Part shown: positions 54,999 through 64,000 of the stretch, piece after piece
Position numbering within the stretch: position 1 is the first letter of the stretch
Layout: every line of letters starts with the position of its first letter
Assembly: GCF_000217915.1 (NCBI RefSeq)
Contig: NZ_AFOZ01000014.1
Span: forward strand, 1 to 64,000
Length of the DNA: 64,000 nt
Direction: 5' to 3'
Origin: Shewanella sp. HN-41
GTDB lineage: Bacteria > Pseudomonadota > Gammaproteobacteria > Enterobacterales > Shewanellaceae
Translations under genes and position numbers: made by a program
The notes under the pieces: model-generated
Database searches by the model: none
What the model saw: the letters and a program-made list of their open reading frames with translations, nothing else
What the model was told of the DNA's origin: nothing

Positions 54999-55955
54999 TT
55001 AACCTTGCTTTAGACTCAGGTTACCGCTGACGGTGTTCATCCTGACATCCGCACTGCCTGTGCCAGTCTGGAAGCTGAGGGATTCATTTGATACGTATTT
55101 TTGCTTTTGTGGTACATCCTGGCTTAGGCCATTTTTAATTTTTCCACCTGGACCCCCGTTTAAATCAAAACTGGCATCGGGCATGGCCGCGAAGGTGACT
55201 GTGATATCGCCACTGACGCTTTCGAGGTTCGCTCTATCGAAGGTCTTTGCCAATGATATTTGGCTGTCGCCGCTCACGGTTCTGAGCGTGATATCTTTTG
55301 CGGCACTAACGTTGGCGGCTACTTCACCTGACACTTGTTCTACTTTGACCTTTTCAGCTAGCGTTTGGCTGTTAAGATCGCCACTCACGAGGCGGTACTT
55401 GATTTCACCTTTGCTTTCAGTGTCGTTAATTTTACCGGATACAGTGTCTAACAGGATTTTACCATCTAATCCTTGGGTGGTGATATCCCCTGATACAGTG
55501 TGCAGCGATGGATTACCGCTAAGAGCATCGGCGATGATGTTGCCACTGACGGTATTTAAATCCAGTTCACCTTGCGTCTGGGTTATCTGCAGATTTGCCG
55601 AGATAGTGTCGGCACTGAGTTTGACCGTTTTGGGGACCTTAATCGTCAGCTTTGAGCCGTCATTATCGTTGCCGTTATAACGTTGTGGCATTTTATCCTC
55701 AATATTCAGACTATTGCCTTTTTGCTCAAAGATAAAACCTTCGCTCAGTTCATCGAGGGTTCCGGTTACGCTCACCTCATTCTTATCCCAACTTTGGATC
55801 TGTACTTCACCACGTTGGATCTTGATTTGCAGTTGAGTTCCAGAGCCAATACTCAATTGTTTGTCCACACTCTCGGCGGCGCATACAGTGCCCATTAAAC
55901 CGAGAAAGAAGGTTGAAACCAATAGACTGGTCTTGGTCAGGTTAACGTTGCTCAT
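54999..55955 (-). CDS. DUF4097-type beta-repeat protein, exported
   Basis: A 318-residue protein with a signal peptide ending TVCAAE. The rest is a beta-helix-like array with recurring TVSGDI/TVSGKI units, as in LNTVSGNIIADAL, LHTVSGDITTQG and LDTVSGKINDTE, spaced about 20 residues. This is the DUF4097 (adhesin-like beta-strand repeat) pattern. Its start codon overlaps the stop of the anti-sigma gene by four bases, so it is translated with that gene and is probably controlled by the sigma factor upstream. Role unknown; an envelope stress sensor or effector is possible. Confidence 0.82.
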   Translation of the reverse strand: MSNVNLTKTSLLVSTFFLGLMGTVCAAESVDKQLSIGSGTQLQIKIQRGEVQIQSWDKNEVSVTGTLDELSEGFIFEQKGNSLNIEDKMPQRYNGNDNDGSKLTIKVPKTVKLSADTISANLQITQTQGELDLNTVSGNIIADALSGNPSLHTVSGDITTQGLDGKILLDTVSGKINDTESKGEIKYRLVSGDLNSQTLAEKVKVEQVSGEVAANVSAAKDITLRTVSGDSQISLAKTFDRANLESVSGDITVTFAAMPDASFDLNGGPGGKIKNGLSQDVPQKQKYVSNESLSFQTGTGSADVRMNTVSGNLSLKQG

Positions 55956-56527
55956 AGGGTGTTTCCTTGTGTTGAGTTTTTGATGGGAAGTTTTTGGCCT
56001 TGCTGTAGCAGTTCGAGTTCACGCTGCTGCACCCAAAGCCAGAGCTGCCATAGTTGTTTATCGGTTGGATTCGCTTGTAATGCTTGATAAATCTGCTCAC
56101 CTGCGCGCCTAAGCTCTGCTAATCCTTGTTCCAGCGGAGTGCTTAAATGACGGGTCTGCCATATAAGCGCATTGGGTGTGTGTTCGAGTGCATCGACTTG
56201 TTCTTGGTGCATGGTGGCTATTTGCGTTAATAGGGTTTGCAAAGCCTTGTCACTGTCCTTAGGCGAATGTTGCGCCGTGACCAGTGCTGTGGGGGCTATT
56301 CCTTGGTATTGGTAGCCGAAGAATACCGCCAGCAATATCGTCGCCGCCATGGCCCACTGCGGCCACAGTGGGTGGCCGTGTTTAGGGACATTCACTTTGG
56401 GGCTTAATGGCTTATCCATACGTTTTTCGATCGTCGACCAAAGGTCTCGCTCTGGAGCTAAGTCTCTAGGCGTCTTGGCGATCAATTGCTCGAGTTGTTC
56501 TTCACGGGAACGCGGCGTTAACGTCAT
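55952..56527 (-). CDS. Putative anti-sigma factor, membrane protein
   Basis: A 191-residue protein. The N-terminal 55 residues (LEQLIAKTPRDLAPERDLWSTIEKRM) resemble an anti-sigma domain; one membrane helix follows (PQWAMAATILLAVFFGYQYQG, about residues 56-77); the rest is periplasmic and helix-rich. It is immediately downstream of an ECF sigma gene, sharing one base at the stop/start, and overlaps the DUF4097 gene by four bases. The topology and position fit an anti-sigma partner that holds the sigma factor at the membrane. No zinc motif (HxxxCxxC) is present. Confidence 0.72.
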   Translation of the reverse strand: MTLTPRSREEQLEQLIAKTPRDLAPERDLWSTIEKRMDKPLSPKVNVPKHGHPLWPQWAMAATILLAVFFGYQYQGIAPTALVTAQHSPKDSDKALQTLLTQIATMHQEQVDALEHTPNALIWQTRHLSTPLEQGLAELRRAGEQIYQALQANPTDKQLWQLWLWVQQRELELLQQGQKLPIKNSTQGNTL

Positions 56528-57060
56528 TACAGCATCTCCTGTAGTAATTGCTTCGCTCTGTGGTATTGCGTCTTACTGGTGCCGACGGCAATGCCGAGTA
56601 AGCCGGCAATTTCCTCGTGTTGATATCCTTCTATGGCACAGAGGACGAACACGATACGAGCCCGTTCCGGCAGCCTAAGGATCAATTTATCTAATCCTTG
56701 ATAGTCTTCATCTTTGCCTGGGAACTCATTGTCATTTTCCAGCGGTATAAAACGCGCCCAAAAGGATTTTTGCTTGCGAATACTGCTTAGGGCCTGATTC
56801 ACACAAATACTGTGTAACCAGGTTGAAAACTGGCTATCTCCTCGAAACTGAGGCAATTTTTGCCATACAAGAATAAAACACTCTTGGGTGACTTCTTCGG
56901 CCTGGGCCGCCTGGCCACACAGACGTAGAGAGAGCGCATAAATACGCTGATGATGGTTTAAGTACAGTTGCTTAAATGCTGAGCGATCGCCTTGCCCTGC
57001 TAAGGTCACAAGATCAAAGTCCGACACTGTGCTATTGAGTGGGAGTATCCCTGCCGTCAC
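56527..57060 (-). CDS. ECF-type RNA polymerase sigma factor
   Basis: A 177-residue sigma-70 family protein of the extracytoplasmic-function group. Region 2 is seen in DRSAFKQLYLNHHQRIYALSLRLCGQ and EEVTQECFILVWQKLPQFRGDSQFSTWLHSI; region 4 in LDKLILRLPERARIVFVLCAIEGYQHEEIAGLLGIAVGTSKTQYHRAKQLL. The GTG start at 57060 has AGGAAA eight bases upstream. It heads the three-gene operon. A self-activating promoter is expected just upstream, but I could not identify one with confidence. Confidence 0.9.
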   Translation of the reverse strand: MTAGILPLNSTVSDFDLVTLAGQGDRSAFKQLYLNHHQRIYALSLRLCGQAAQAEEVTQECFILVWQKLPQFRGDSQFSTWLHSICVNQALSSIRKQKSFWARFIPLENDNEFPGKDEDYQGLDKLILRLPERARIVFVLCAIEGYQHEEIAGLLGIAVGTSKTQYHRAKQLLQEML

Positions 57061-57479
57061 TGTACTTTCCTGTCGTTATGGTTATTTGTTGTAGTTTTGA
57101 CGTTGTGGAAAGGTCAAAAGGTTTGGAGCATTTTAAAAAATATTTATTTTTCCCATTTTAGGACATGTTGACGTTTCGCTAATATAGTAAAGTTCGTCGA
57201 AAACATGAGTGCTAAGTTTATGAAGTAAAATGTTTTATACCAAATACTATTGTGAATGATGTGTCCAAAAACGTTCAATGCTACATAGTAACCTAATCGA
57301 ATAGAAATAAATGAATTGGGCTCTCTATGCGGGGAGATATAGGGGCAAGGAGGGGGGCATAAATCGGCAAGGGTTATTGCATAAAATATGAACATTTGAT
57401 GTACCGGGAAACTTTTACTACTAAAGGTCTAACTCCCAGCTATCTTTTTAAGAGACATTATATTTATTAGGGACTTTTT
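57061..57479. other. Intergenic region between divergent sigma-factor and chemoreceptor genes
   Basis: About 420 AT-rich bases with no convincing gene. Promoters for the sigma operon and the chemoreceptor must lie here. Several short A/T-rich inverted sequences are present, none strong enough to call. Confidence 0.4.
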
Positions 57480-59342
57480 ATGTTAATCCGCTCGAAGTTG
57501 TTACTCAGCGCAGTTGTCTCCATCTCGGCATTAGTTGGGATGTTTGGGTTGCAACTCTACTCCAATTCAGTTAATTCGGAACTCTCCCATGCGGCCCAAA
57601 GTGTGCTCGAGTTAGAACGAGACGTTTTGATGCTGCGTAAAAATGAGAAGGATTTCTTCGTCCGCAAAGATTTGCAGTATGTTGAAAAGCATAAGGAAGT
57701 GCATTCTCAAATCGATAAAATCATTCCTGTATTAGAGCAAACGTTTAAAGAATATGCTGTCTCTACTGGTTCGCTAGAAAGCTTTGATCACAATTTAAAC
57801 CAGTATCAATCTGCTTTTAATGAGGTTGTAAAGTTGCAGCAAGAAATAGGGTTAACGCCTAAAACCGGGCTCTATGGCACCCTCAGAACCGCGGTGCATA
57901 ATGTCGAATCTCTGTTAAAGGAGTACGAGCAATTATCCTTAGAAGTCGCAATGCTGCAATTAAGGCGTAATGAAAAGGATTTTATGCTGCGTCGAGAGCT
58001 AAGTTATGTCGATACCTTCGATGCCAATATTGCTGTGTTTAATAGCAATTTGCAGGCATCGAGCCTCGATAGTGCTACCCAAGCGAAAATAGCGACCTTG
58101 ATTAACCAATATCAAAAGGACTTCAAAAGCTTAGTGAGCAAGGAGCAGCAGCTCGGGCTCAATGAAAAAGATGGCACTATGGCGCAATTGATCGCGGCCA
58201 ATAGGTTAACCGAATCAAGCGCCTATGAGCTTCATACCCTTGCGCTTGAAGCCATTGATGGGGCTGAGAGTGGTAGTGTCAATATTGGCATTATGGTGTT
58301 TATACTGATAGCTGTGCTGCTTAGCGTCATAACCTATTTGATTATTCGCAGCATTATCAACCCTGTCGAACGTATCACTCAGGTGATTTCCCGTATTGAA
58401 GTCAGCAAAGATCTCACCCTAAGATGCGATGCCTCTACTCAGGATGAACTTGGAGAAATTGCACAGCATTTCAATAGTATGGTCGATAGTTTTCAGCAAC
58501 TTATCGAACAAGTTATCGAGTCTGTCGCCACGATTAACACCTCCTGCAAGCGTGTCTCAGAGAATGCCATCCGAGCATCTGAAGGGGTAACGCAGCAGCT
58601 TAATGAAACCGATATGGTGGCAACGGCGATTACCGAAATGGGTGCGACTATTGATGAAATTGCCAAGACCACTGAGCTTGCCGCCCTTAAGGCGGGTAAA
58701 ACCCATGACAATGCCCAAATGGGGCAAACTGAGGTTGAGCAGACCATTCATAAAATTGAGCAACTGGCGCAGCAAATCAATGGTAGTGCGTCTGTGGTGG
58801 ATGAACTAGAGCACGACAGTGAGACTATCGGCAGCGTGCTCGATGTGATCCGTGGTATTGCCGAGCAAACTAATCTCCTCGCGCTGAATGCGGCGATTGA
58901 GGCCGCGCGCGCCGGTGAACAAGGTCGTGGTTTTGCTGTGGTGGCCGATGAGGTGCGAAGCCTAGCGATGCGCACTCAATCATCGACACAGGAAATTGCC
59001 AATATTATTCAAACCTTGCAAAGTCGTACCCGCTCAATCGTGCAATTGATGGACGCTAGCCAAAAACAAGGCGCAGAGAGTGCCGAACAGGCCGCAGCCG
59101 CGGGCGAATTACTTAAACTGATTAATACCGATGTGCGTAATATTATGGATATGAGTACGCAGATAGCTGCCGCCATTGAAGAACAGAGCATGGTGGCTGC
59201 CGAGGTGAATAAGAATGTGGTGGTGATTCGGGATATTGCACAGGAGTCTTCCCAAGCAGCGGATGCCAACGCATCGGCATCGGACGAGCTTAAAGCACAG
59301 GCCGAATATCTGCATCGCGCCGTCAGTAATTTTAAAATCTAG
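57480..59342 (+). CDS. Methyl-accepting chemotaxis protein with HBM sensor domain
   Basis: A 620-residue chemoreceptor. The first membrane helix is at residues 7-27; the periplasmic sensor (about 30-265) is a helical bimodular domain, with the repeated motif [17 protein letters not shown] and [17 protein letters not shown]. The second helix ([22 protein letters not shown], about 270-293) leads to a HAMP domain. The signalling tip [35 protein letters not shown] lies near residue 460. HBM receptors are known to bind small organic acids in Pseudomonas; the ligand here is unknown. GGGA lies eight bases before the ATG. Confidence 0.92.
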   Translation: MLIRSKLLLSAVVSISALVGMFGLQLYSNSVNSELSHAAQSVLELERDVLMLRKNEKDFFVRKDLQYVEKHKEVHSQIDKIIPVLEQTFKEYAVSTGSLESFDHNLNQYQSAFNEVVKLQQEIGLTPKTGLYGTLRTAVHNVESLLKEYEQLSLEVAMLQLRRNEKDFMLRRELSYVDTFDANIAVFNSNLQASSLDSATQAKIATLINQYQKDFKSLVSKEQQLGLNEKDGTMAQLIAANRLTESSAYELHTLALEAIDGAESGSVNIGIMVFILIAVLLSVITYLIIRSIINPVERITQVISRIEVSKDLTLRCDASTQDELGEIAQHFNSMVDSFQQLIEQVIESVATINTSCKRVSENAIRASEGVTQQLNETDMVATAITEMGATIDEIAKTTELAALKAGKTHDNAQMGQTEVEQTIHKIEQLAQQINGSASVVDELEHDSETIGSVLDVIRGIAEQTNLLALNAAIEAARAGEQGRGFAVVADEVRSLAMRTQSSTQEIANIIQTLQSRTRSIVQLMDASQKQGAESAEQAAAAGELLKLINTDVRNIMDMSTQIAAAIEEQSMVAAEVNKNVVVIRDIAQESSQAADANASASDELKAQAEYLHRAVSNFKI

Positions 59343-59349
59343 TACAAAC

Positions 59350-59379
59350 AAAAAACGCACTCAATTGAGTGCGTTTTTT
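59350..59379. terminator. Bidirectional terminator between chemoreceptor and prs
   Basis: A perfect palindrome AAAAAACGCACTCAA/TTGAGTGCGTTTTTT. Confidence 0.9.
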
Positions 59380-59399
59380 ACCGTCACCAGCCAGCTAAA

Positions 59400-60347
59400 T
59401 TAGTGGCTAAACATCGCAGAGATAGACTCTTCGTTGCTGACACGGCGAATGGCTTCAGCCAGTACTGCAGACATAGTTAACTGAGTCACTTTAGCCACTT
59501 TAAGCATTTCAGGGCTTAAAGGCACAGTGTCAGTGACTATCACTTCATCGATCACTGAGTTTTCGATATTTTCAGCCGCTTTGCCAGAGAACACTGGGTG
59601 AGTTGCGTAGGCAAATACGCGATTTGCACCATGTTCTTTTAGGGCTTCAGCCGCTTTACACAGAGTGCCGCCTGTGTCGATCATATCGTCAACGATAATG
59701 CAGTCACGGCCTTGAACATCACCGATAATATGCATTACTTGGGCAACGTTCGCCTGTGGGCGACGTTTATCAATAATCGCCAGATCTGAGTCATCGAGCA
59801 GTTTGGCAACCGCACGAGCACGAACAACGCCACCAATATCCGGTGAAACCACCACAGGATTATCGAGTTTCTTAGCTAACATATCTTCCAGTAGCACTGG
59901 GCTACCGAATACGTTATCAACGGGAACATCGAAGAAACCTTGGATTTGTTCAGCATGCAGATCACAGGTCAGAACGCGGTCAACACCGACGCTTGACAGA
60001 AAATCGGCAACCACTTTTGCAGTGATAGGCACACGGGCGCTACGAACGCGACGGTCTTGACGTGCATAACCAAAATAAGGAATAACGGCTGTGATACGGC
60101 CAGCAGATGCACGGCGTAGAGCATCAACCATCACGATGAGTTCCATCAGATTGTCGTTGGTCGGCGCACAGGTGGATTGGATGATGAACACATCGGCTCC
60201 ACGTACATTTTCGTTAATTTGGACACTGATTTCACCATCGCTGAAACGACCAACCACTGCGTCTCCGAGTTTGCAAAATAGACGATCGGCTATCTTCTTA
60301 GCGAGACTGGGGGTGGCGTTCCCAGCAAAGAGCTTGATGTCGGGCAC
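59400..60347 (-). CDS. prs: Ribose-phosphate pyrophosphokinase
   Basis: A 315-residue enzyme that makes PRPP from ribose-5-phosphate and ATP. Key motifs are [66 protein letters not shown] and the PRPP motif [15 protein letters not shown]. Length equals E. coli Prs. The order lolB-ispE-prs with divergent hemA-prfA matches E. coli. PRPP made here feeds the phosphoribosyltransferase at 5601-6167 and all nucleotide synthesis. Confidence 0.97.
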   Translation of the reverse strand: MPDIKLFAGNATPSLAKKIADRLFCKLGDAVVGRFSDGEISVQINENVRGADVFIIQSTCAPTNDNLMELIVMVDALRRASAGRITAVIPYFGYARQDRRVRSARVPITAKVVADFLSSVGVDRVLTCDLHAEQIQGFFDVPVDNVFGSPVLLEDMLAKKLDNPVVVSPDIGGVVRARAVAKLLDDSDLAIIDKRRPQANVAQVMHIIGDVQGRDCIIVDDMIDTGGTLCKAAEALKEHGANRVFAYATHPVFSGKAAENIENSVIDEVIVTDTVPLSPEMLKVAKVTQLTMSAVLAEAIRRVSNEESISAMFSH

Positions 60348-60458
60348 TGTATGAACCTCAGGCGTTTGCTTTATATTTTAGTGGCTAGGGAAACGACGAT
60401 ATAGGGACGGGAGGACCCGAGGCGTTATCGTATATGAGCTACCCTAGAAGAATGTAGT

Positions 60459-61313
60459 TTATGGATGATTGAGCCGCGAGATGAGCGGCGAAATATTCAT
60501 CCCTTTTGCAACAAAACCTTGCATATCAGACGGTAACTTCGCCAAGGCTGCGAGAGCTTGTTGCTGTTGTGTAAATTCCCCAAACACGCATGCGCCTGTT
60601 CCGGTCATTCTCGACGGCGCATATTCTAGCAGCCAGCCTAAGGCCTTGGCAACTTGAGGGTATTTAGAAACGACCAGTTTTTGACAATCATTTGCCCAGG
60701 GTTGGCCTAGCAAAGTGTCGATGGCAAGTTTTGGTGTATTGCGTGGTAACAGGGGATCTTGGAATACGGAGGCGGTAGAAACGTGGGCGTCGGGTGCGAT
60801 AACTAAATACCAAGGCTCACTCGGATTTACCGCTTGTAAGCGTTCACCTACGCCTTCGGCAAAAGCAGCGAAACCATGAATAAAAACAGGAATATCGGCA
60901 CCAAGTTTCAACCCAATTTTGGCTAATTCTTCGGTCGATAATTGAGTGTTCCACAACTTGTTTAAGGCCACTAACGTGGTCGCAGCATCGGAGGAGCCAC
61001 CGCCTAAACCACCCCCCATAGGCAGACGTTTATCTAACCAGATTTCAGCCCCACCTTTAAAACCTGTCACTTGTTGCAATGATTTTGCGGCTCGCAGAAT
61101 TAAGTTATCGCTATCTGCAACAACAGTCGACATATTGGAGTGCAAAATCAGTTCATCACTATCGGTCACCTTGAAATCCAGCATGTCACAGCAATCGATA
61201 AACTGAAACAAGGTCTGTAATTCATGGTAACCGTCGCTGCGGCGGCCTGTGATATGTAAAAATAAGTTAAGCTTGGCTGGCGCGGGCCAATGACGGGAAA
61301 TGGTGTCCGACAT
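60459..61313 (-). CDS. ispE: 4-diphosphocytidyl-2-C-methyl-D-erythritol kinase
   Basis: A 284-residue GHMP kinase of the non-mevalonate isoprenoid route. [26 protein letters not shown] at the N-terminus and the ATP loop [17 protein letters not shown] near residue 95 are diagnostic. It follows lolB by one base on the same strand and precedes prs. The ribosome site GGAG lies inside the end of lolB. Confidence 0.96.
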   Translation of the reverse strand: MSDTISRHWPAPAKLNLFLHITGRRSDGYHELQTLFQFIDCCDMLDFKVTDSDELILHSNMSTVVADSDNLILRAAKSLQQVTGFKGGAEIWLDKRLPMGGGLGGGSSDAATTLVALNKLWNTQLSTEELAKIGLKLGADIPVFIHGFAAFAEGVGERLQAVNPSEPWYLVIAPDAHVSTASVFQDPLLPRNTPKLAIDTLLGQPWANDCQKLVVSKYPQVAKALGWLLEYAPSRMTGTGACVFGEFTQQQQALAALAKLPSDMQGFVAKGMNISPLISRLNHP

Positions 61314-61314
61314 T

Positions 61315-61959
61315 TTAAGGTTTTTCTCCGAGTATCACTGCGGCTTTTCCGAGTGATTGCCATTGATTTAGTTGTATTTTTAGTTGCAAATCGCCGCGTT
61401 CAAGCTTTAATTGATGAGGCACGCTGGTGCCACTCTGGGATTGCCAACGTAAAAATGTGACCAGCCAAGGCGGTGGCGTTTGAGCATTGGTCAGCTGTTT
61501 AGGTTTGTCTTGGCTATCGCTTTCGATGACTTGATCATTGGGGCCAACTTGGCCTGTGATCCATAAAGGTAAATCGGCTAAAGGGATTGACCAGCCGCTG
61601 ACGCGCTCGAGTAGGTGCTGGGCGTTATCGTCTTTAAAGTCTTTACCATCGATGTGTAAATGGGCCGCGTTAGGGGTCGCTTCTAGGGTCAATACTGTCG
61701 TGCCTAACATGGTTGTCAGGGTTAGCTTGTCGTGCTCTTCAGTATGGCGCCAATAAAGGTTGGCGCTGAGCTTATCATCGGGGGTTTTGATGGCGAGTTT
61801 ACCCTGAAGCTCCCAAGCTTTGGCTTCCCTGACATCACTGACTGTGATGGGGCTTAAGTCGTCCAAGGGAGGCCGCGTTTGACAACCAGCTAAAAAGAGT
61901 AGGGCACTCAAGGCGATATAAGAGAAAATGGATTTTGTGAGACGCTTCAAATTATTCAT
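61315..61959 (-). CDS. lolB: Outer-membrane lipoprotein receptor LolB
   Basis: A 214-residue lipoprotein with a signal peptide ending LAGC (Cys26). [42 protein letters not shown] is the LolB core, with the characteristic hydrophobic loop region. It accepts lipoproteins from LolA and inserts them in the outer membrane, so it serves the several lipoproteins in this window. It is first in the lolB-ispE-prs series and divergent from hemA. Confidence 0.93.
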   Translation of the reverse strand: MNNLKRLTKSIFSYIALSALLFLAGCQTRPPLDDLSPITVSDVREAKAWELQGKLAIKTPDDKLSANLYWRHTEEHDKLTLTTMLGTTVLTLEATPNAAHLHIDGKDFKDDNAQHLLERVSGWSIPLADLPLWITGQVGPNDQVIESDSQDKPKQLTNAQTPPPWLVTFLRWQSQSGTSVPHQLKLERGDLQLKIQLNQWQSLGKAAVILGEKP

Positions 61960-62210
61960 CTATGACTGATATATCAAAGTCCTTATGATACGAGGGCTTG
62001 GAAAGAATACCAATGCCATTCGTAAAATTTCCATCGGTGGTCACTTAGGGTTGCCTCACAAAGACAACCCTTACTTAGCTAGATTGATAGAAAATTTAGG
62101 TAAGAAGTTAGACCTTTATTCGGTTTTGTTAAGCGTATTCTGTTTTTAGTTGGGCCAATTCAGTAGAATGCCCTTATTAAGAGAGTCGCCAAGAATCTAG
62201 AAAGAGTCAG

Positions 62211-63461
62211 ATGAGCCTTGTAGCAATCGGTATTAACCATAAAACAGCCACGGTAGACCTGCGTGAGAAAGTCGCCTTCTCTCCGGACAAAATTCATGAT
62301 GCCATGAAGAGTCTGGCCAGTCGTACACGCTCGGGTGAAGCCGTTATTGTCTCGACCTGTAATCGCACTGAGTTGTATTGCAACAATGGCGATGAAGCCG
62401 ATATCATCGAATGGCTTGAGGAATATCATGGCCTAGATCATAAGGATGTGGCGCCTTGCCTATACAATTATCACGGTCAAATCGCGGTCAAACATTTGAT
62501 GCGCGTCGCCTCTGGGCTCGACTCGTTAATTTTAGGTGAGCCGCAAATTCTGGGACAGGTGAAACAAGCCTTCGCTAAAGCTAAAGAAGCTGGCACGGTC
62601 GCTTTAACCATAGATCGCTTATTCCAAAATACTTTTTCGGTCGCTAAAAAAGTGCGTACCGAAACTGAAATTGGCGCCGCCGCCGTGTCTGTGGCCTTTG
62701 CCGCCGTGAGCATGGCGAAACATATCTTCTCATCACTGTCGACCACTAAGGTATTGCTTATCGGTGCGGGTGAAACCATTGAGCTGGTGGCCAAGCATTT
62801 AAAAGACAATGGTGTGGCCTCCATGGTGGTGGCAAACCGGACTCTAGAACGCGCTCAAGGCATGTGCGAAGAATTTGGTGCGACCGCAATTACACTGGCA
62901 CAGATACCAGATTTTCTCCCTAAAGCCGATATCGTGATATCCTCTACCGCCAGCCCCTTGCCTATCCTAGGCAAAGGCATGGTCGAAAAAGCGCTAAAGC
63001 AGCGTCGCCATCAACCTATGTTATTGGTTGATATAGCAGTTCCCCGGGATATTGAACCGGAAGTCGCCGATTTGGATGACGCGTTTCTGTATACAGTGGA
63101 CGACCTGCATAGCATTATTGAACAGAATATGGCTTCCCGTAAGGAGGCCGCCGAGCAAGCTGAATTAATTACTGAAGAACAATCTTACCTGTTTATGGAT
63201 TGGGTGCGTTCTTTAGAGTCGGTCGACAGTATTCGTGAGTATCGCAATCAGAGCATGGCGATAAAAGATGAGTTAGTGGAGCGCGCCCTGAATAAATTAG
63301 CCCAGGGGGGCGACACTGAGCAGGTATTGATTGAACTAGCCAATCGCCTGACGAACAAACTTATCCACGCACCCACCCAAGCCCTCACGACGGCGAGCCG
63401 TCAGGGGGATTTGAATACACTAGGTCAGTTAAGAACAGCGCTTGGATTAGATAAAAACTAA
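62211..63461 (+). CDS. hemA: Glutamyl-tRNA reductase
   Basis: A 416-residue enzyme of haem synthesis that reduces glutamyl-tRNA to glutamate-1-semialdehyde. The catalytic Cys50 is in [23 protein letters not shown], the NADPH motif [16 protein letters not shown] and [13 protein letters not shown] follow, and a dimerisation helix ends the protein. Length equals the family norm. It leads into prfA, 14 bp downstream, as in many gammaproteobacteria. Confidence 0.96.
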   Translation: MSLVAIGINHKTATVDLREKVAFSPDKIHDAMKSLASRTRSGEAVIVSTCNRTELYCNNGDEADIIEWLEEYHGLDHKDVAPCLYNYHGQIAVKHLMRVASGLDSLILGEPQILGQVKQAFAKAKEAGTVALTIDRLFQNTFSVAKKVRTETEIGAAAVSVAFAAVSMAKHIFSSLSTTKVLLIGAGETIELVAKHLKDNGVASMVVANRTLERAQGMCEEFGATAITLAQIPDFLPKADIVISSTASPLPILGKGMVEKALKQRRHQPMLLVDIAVPRDIEPEVADLDDAFLYTVDDLHSIIEQNMASRKEAAEQAELITEEQSYLFMDWVRSLESVDSIREYRNQSMAIKDELVERALNKLAQGGDTEQVLIELANRLTNKLIHAPTQALTTASRQGDLNTLGQLRTALGLDKN

Positions 63462-63475
63462 GGTTAGCGAGTTAA

Positions 63476-64000
63476 ATGAAGGAATCCGTTATCCGCAAGC
63501 TGGAAGGCTTGCTCGAGCGCAATGAAGAAGTATTGGCTTTGCTTGGTGATGCGTCGGTTATCGCAGATCAAGACAGGTTTCGCGCATTATCCAAAGAATA
63601 TTCTCAGCTAGAAGAAGTGGTTGCAGGCTTTAAAGCTTACCAGCAAGCACAGGCCGATCTCGACTCCGCCAAGGAAATGTTGGAAGAAGATGACGCCGAA
63701 ATGCGCGAGATGGCCCAAGAAGAAATGAAGGCCGCCAAAGCACAGCTTGAACGACTCGAAGCTGAGCTGCAGATCCTACTGCTGCCAAAAGATCCCAACG
63801 ATGATACTAATGCCTTTATTGAAATCCGCGCCGGTGCGGGTGGCGATGAAGCGGCGATTTTTGCGGGCGATCTGTTCCGTATGTATAGCCGTTATGCCGA
63901 AGCAAATCGTTGGCAGTTAGAGATCATGAGCAGCAACGAAGGCGAACACGGTGGCTTTAAAGAGATCATTGTTAAAGTCAGTGGTGATGGTGCCTACGGT
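63476..64000 (+). CDS. prfA: Peptide chain release factor 1, N-terminal part
   Basis: One hundred and seventy-five codons are visible before the window ends. It starts [22 protein letters not shown] and has the long helical domain and then [30 protein letters not shown], the start of the RF1 core. The GGQ and PxT motifs lie beyond the edge. It ends translation at UAG and UAA. It follows hemA by 14 bp in the usual operon. Confidence 0.95.
   Translation, partial: MKESVIRKLEGLLERNEEVLALLGDASVIADQDRFRALSKEYSQLEEVVAGFKAYQQAQADLDSAKEMLEEDDAEMREMAQEEMKAAKAQLERLEAELQILLLPKDPNDDTNAFIEIRAGAGGDEAAIFAGDLFRMYSRYAEANRWQLEIMSSNEGEHGGFKEIIVKVSGDGAYG

Noticed and set aside
55033..55680. 215-codon open frame antisense to the DUF4097 gene
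   Set aside because: It mirrors the repeat codons of the real gene, with no ribosome site and a low-complexity Ser/Leu protein. The minus-strand gene has a signal peptide, operon context and family repeats.
57061..57479. Flagellar sigma-28 promoter before the chemoreceptor gene
   Set aside because: I looked for TAAA-N15-GCCGATAA and found no acceptable match.
60348..60458. tRNA gene between ispE and prs
   Set aside because: Some relatives have one near here; no cloverleaf arms or TTCGA loop are visible.

Overview
The window reads as chromosome of a marine or aquatic gammaproteobacterium, most likely Shewanella. The reasons are the prs-ispE-lolB / hemA-prfA arrangement, the azurin, DUF3622 and YehS-type proteins, many TonB receptors, and a mid-40s GC feel. 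This genus call is from recognition of protein families, not from a search. The strand switches often, and most convergent gene pairs are separated by a strong palindromic terminator.

Layout. 1-100: the end of an IS3-family insertion sequence. 0.17-3.3 kb: a frameshifted HSL-type esterase, a MATE exporter and a CBS-pair protein. 3.5-7.5 kb: PhoD-type phosphatase, a phosphoribosyltransferase and a glycerophosphodiesterase lipoprotein, with PhoB-box-like repeats before the two phosphatases. 7.9-10.8 kb: DUF3622 protein, azurin, and a nucleoside hydrolase-ribokinase operon. 11.2-16 kb: RCC1-like lipoprotein, an unknown secreted protein, and a B12 TonB receptor behind a cobalamin riboswitch. 16.3-20.5 kb: HDOD protein and metR/metE, with MetR-like sites and three tandem met boxes between them.

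20.6-35.4 kb is the most striking region. It looks like one system for degrading polyhydroxybutyrate or hydroxybutyrate oligomers: secreted PHB depolymerase, a second exported depolymerase-family esterase, a TonB receptor, an MFS carrier, a cytoplasmic HSL esterase, 3-hydroxybutyrate dehydrogenase and a two-subunit 3-oxoacid CoA-transferase. It also carries a solute-symporter/histidine-kinase fusion and a LuxR-type response regulator, both resembling CrbS/CrbR. I find a similar short element (core CTAAGGTR or CTATAGTA) about 60-115 bp before the start codons of five of its transcription units, which suggests a shared operator.

35.5-51 kb: queG, a solute-binding protein, a TPR-GGDEF diguanylate cyclase, PAP2 phosphatase, malic enzyme, YehS, an NRAMP-type transporter split by a frameshift, a bacterial PH-domain protein, a second large TonB receptor, GST, an HTH/SUKH pair, and an exported protein with a RelA/SpoT-like synthetase fold. 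51-60 kb: PepO/M13 peptidase, hexapeptide acetyltransferase, rsuA, an ECF sigma/anti-sigma/DUF4097 operon and an HBM-type chemoreceptor. 59.4-64 kb: conserved housekeeping block prs, ispE, lolB and divergent hemA, prfA (cut by the window end). I see no rRNA, tRNA, CRISPR array or prophage.
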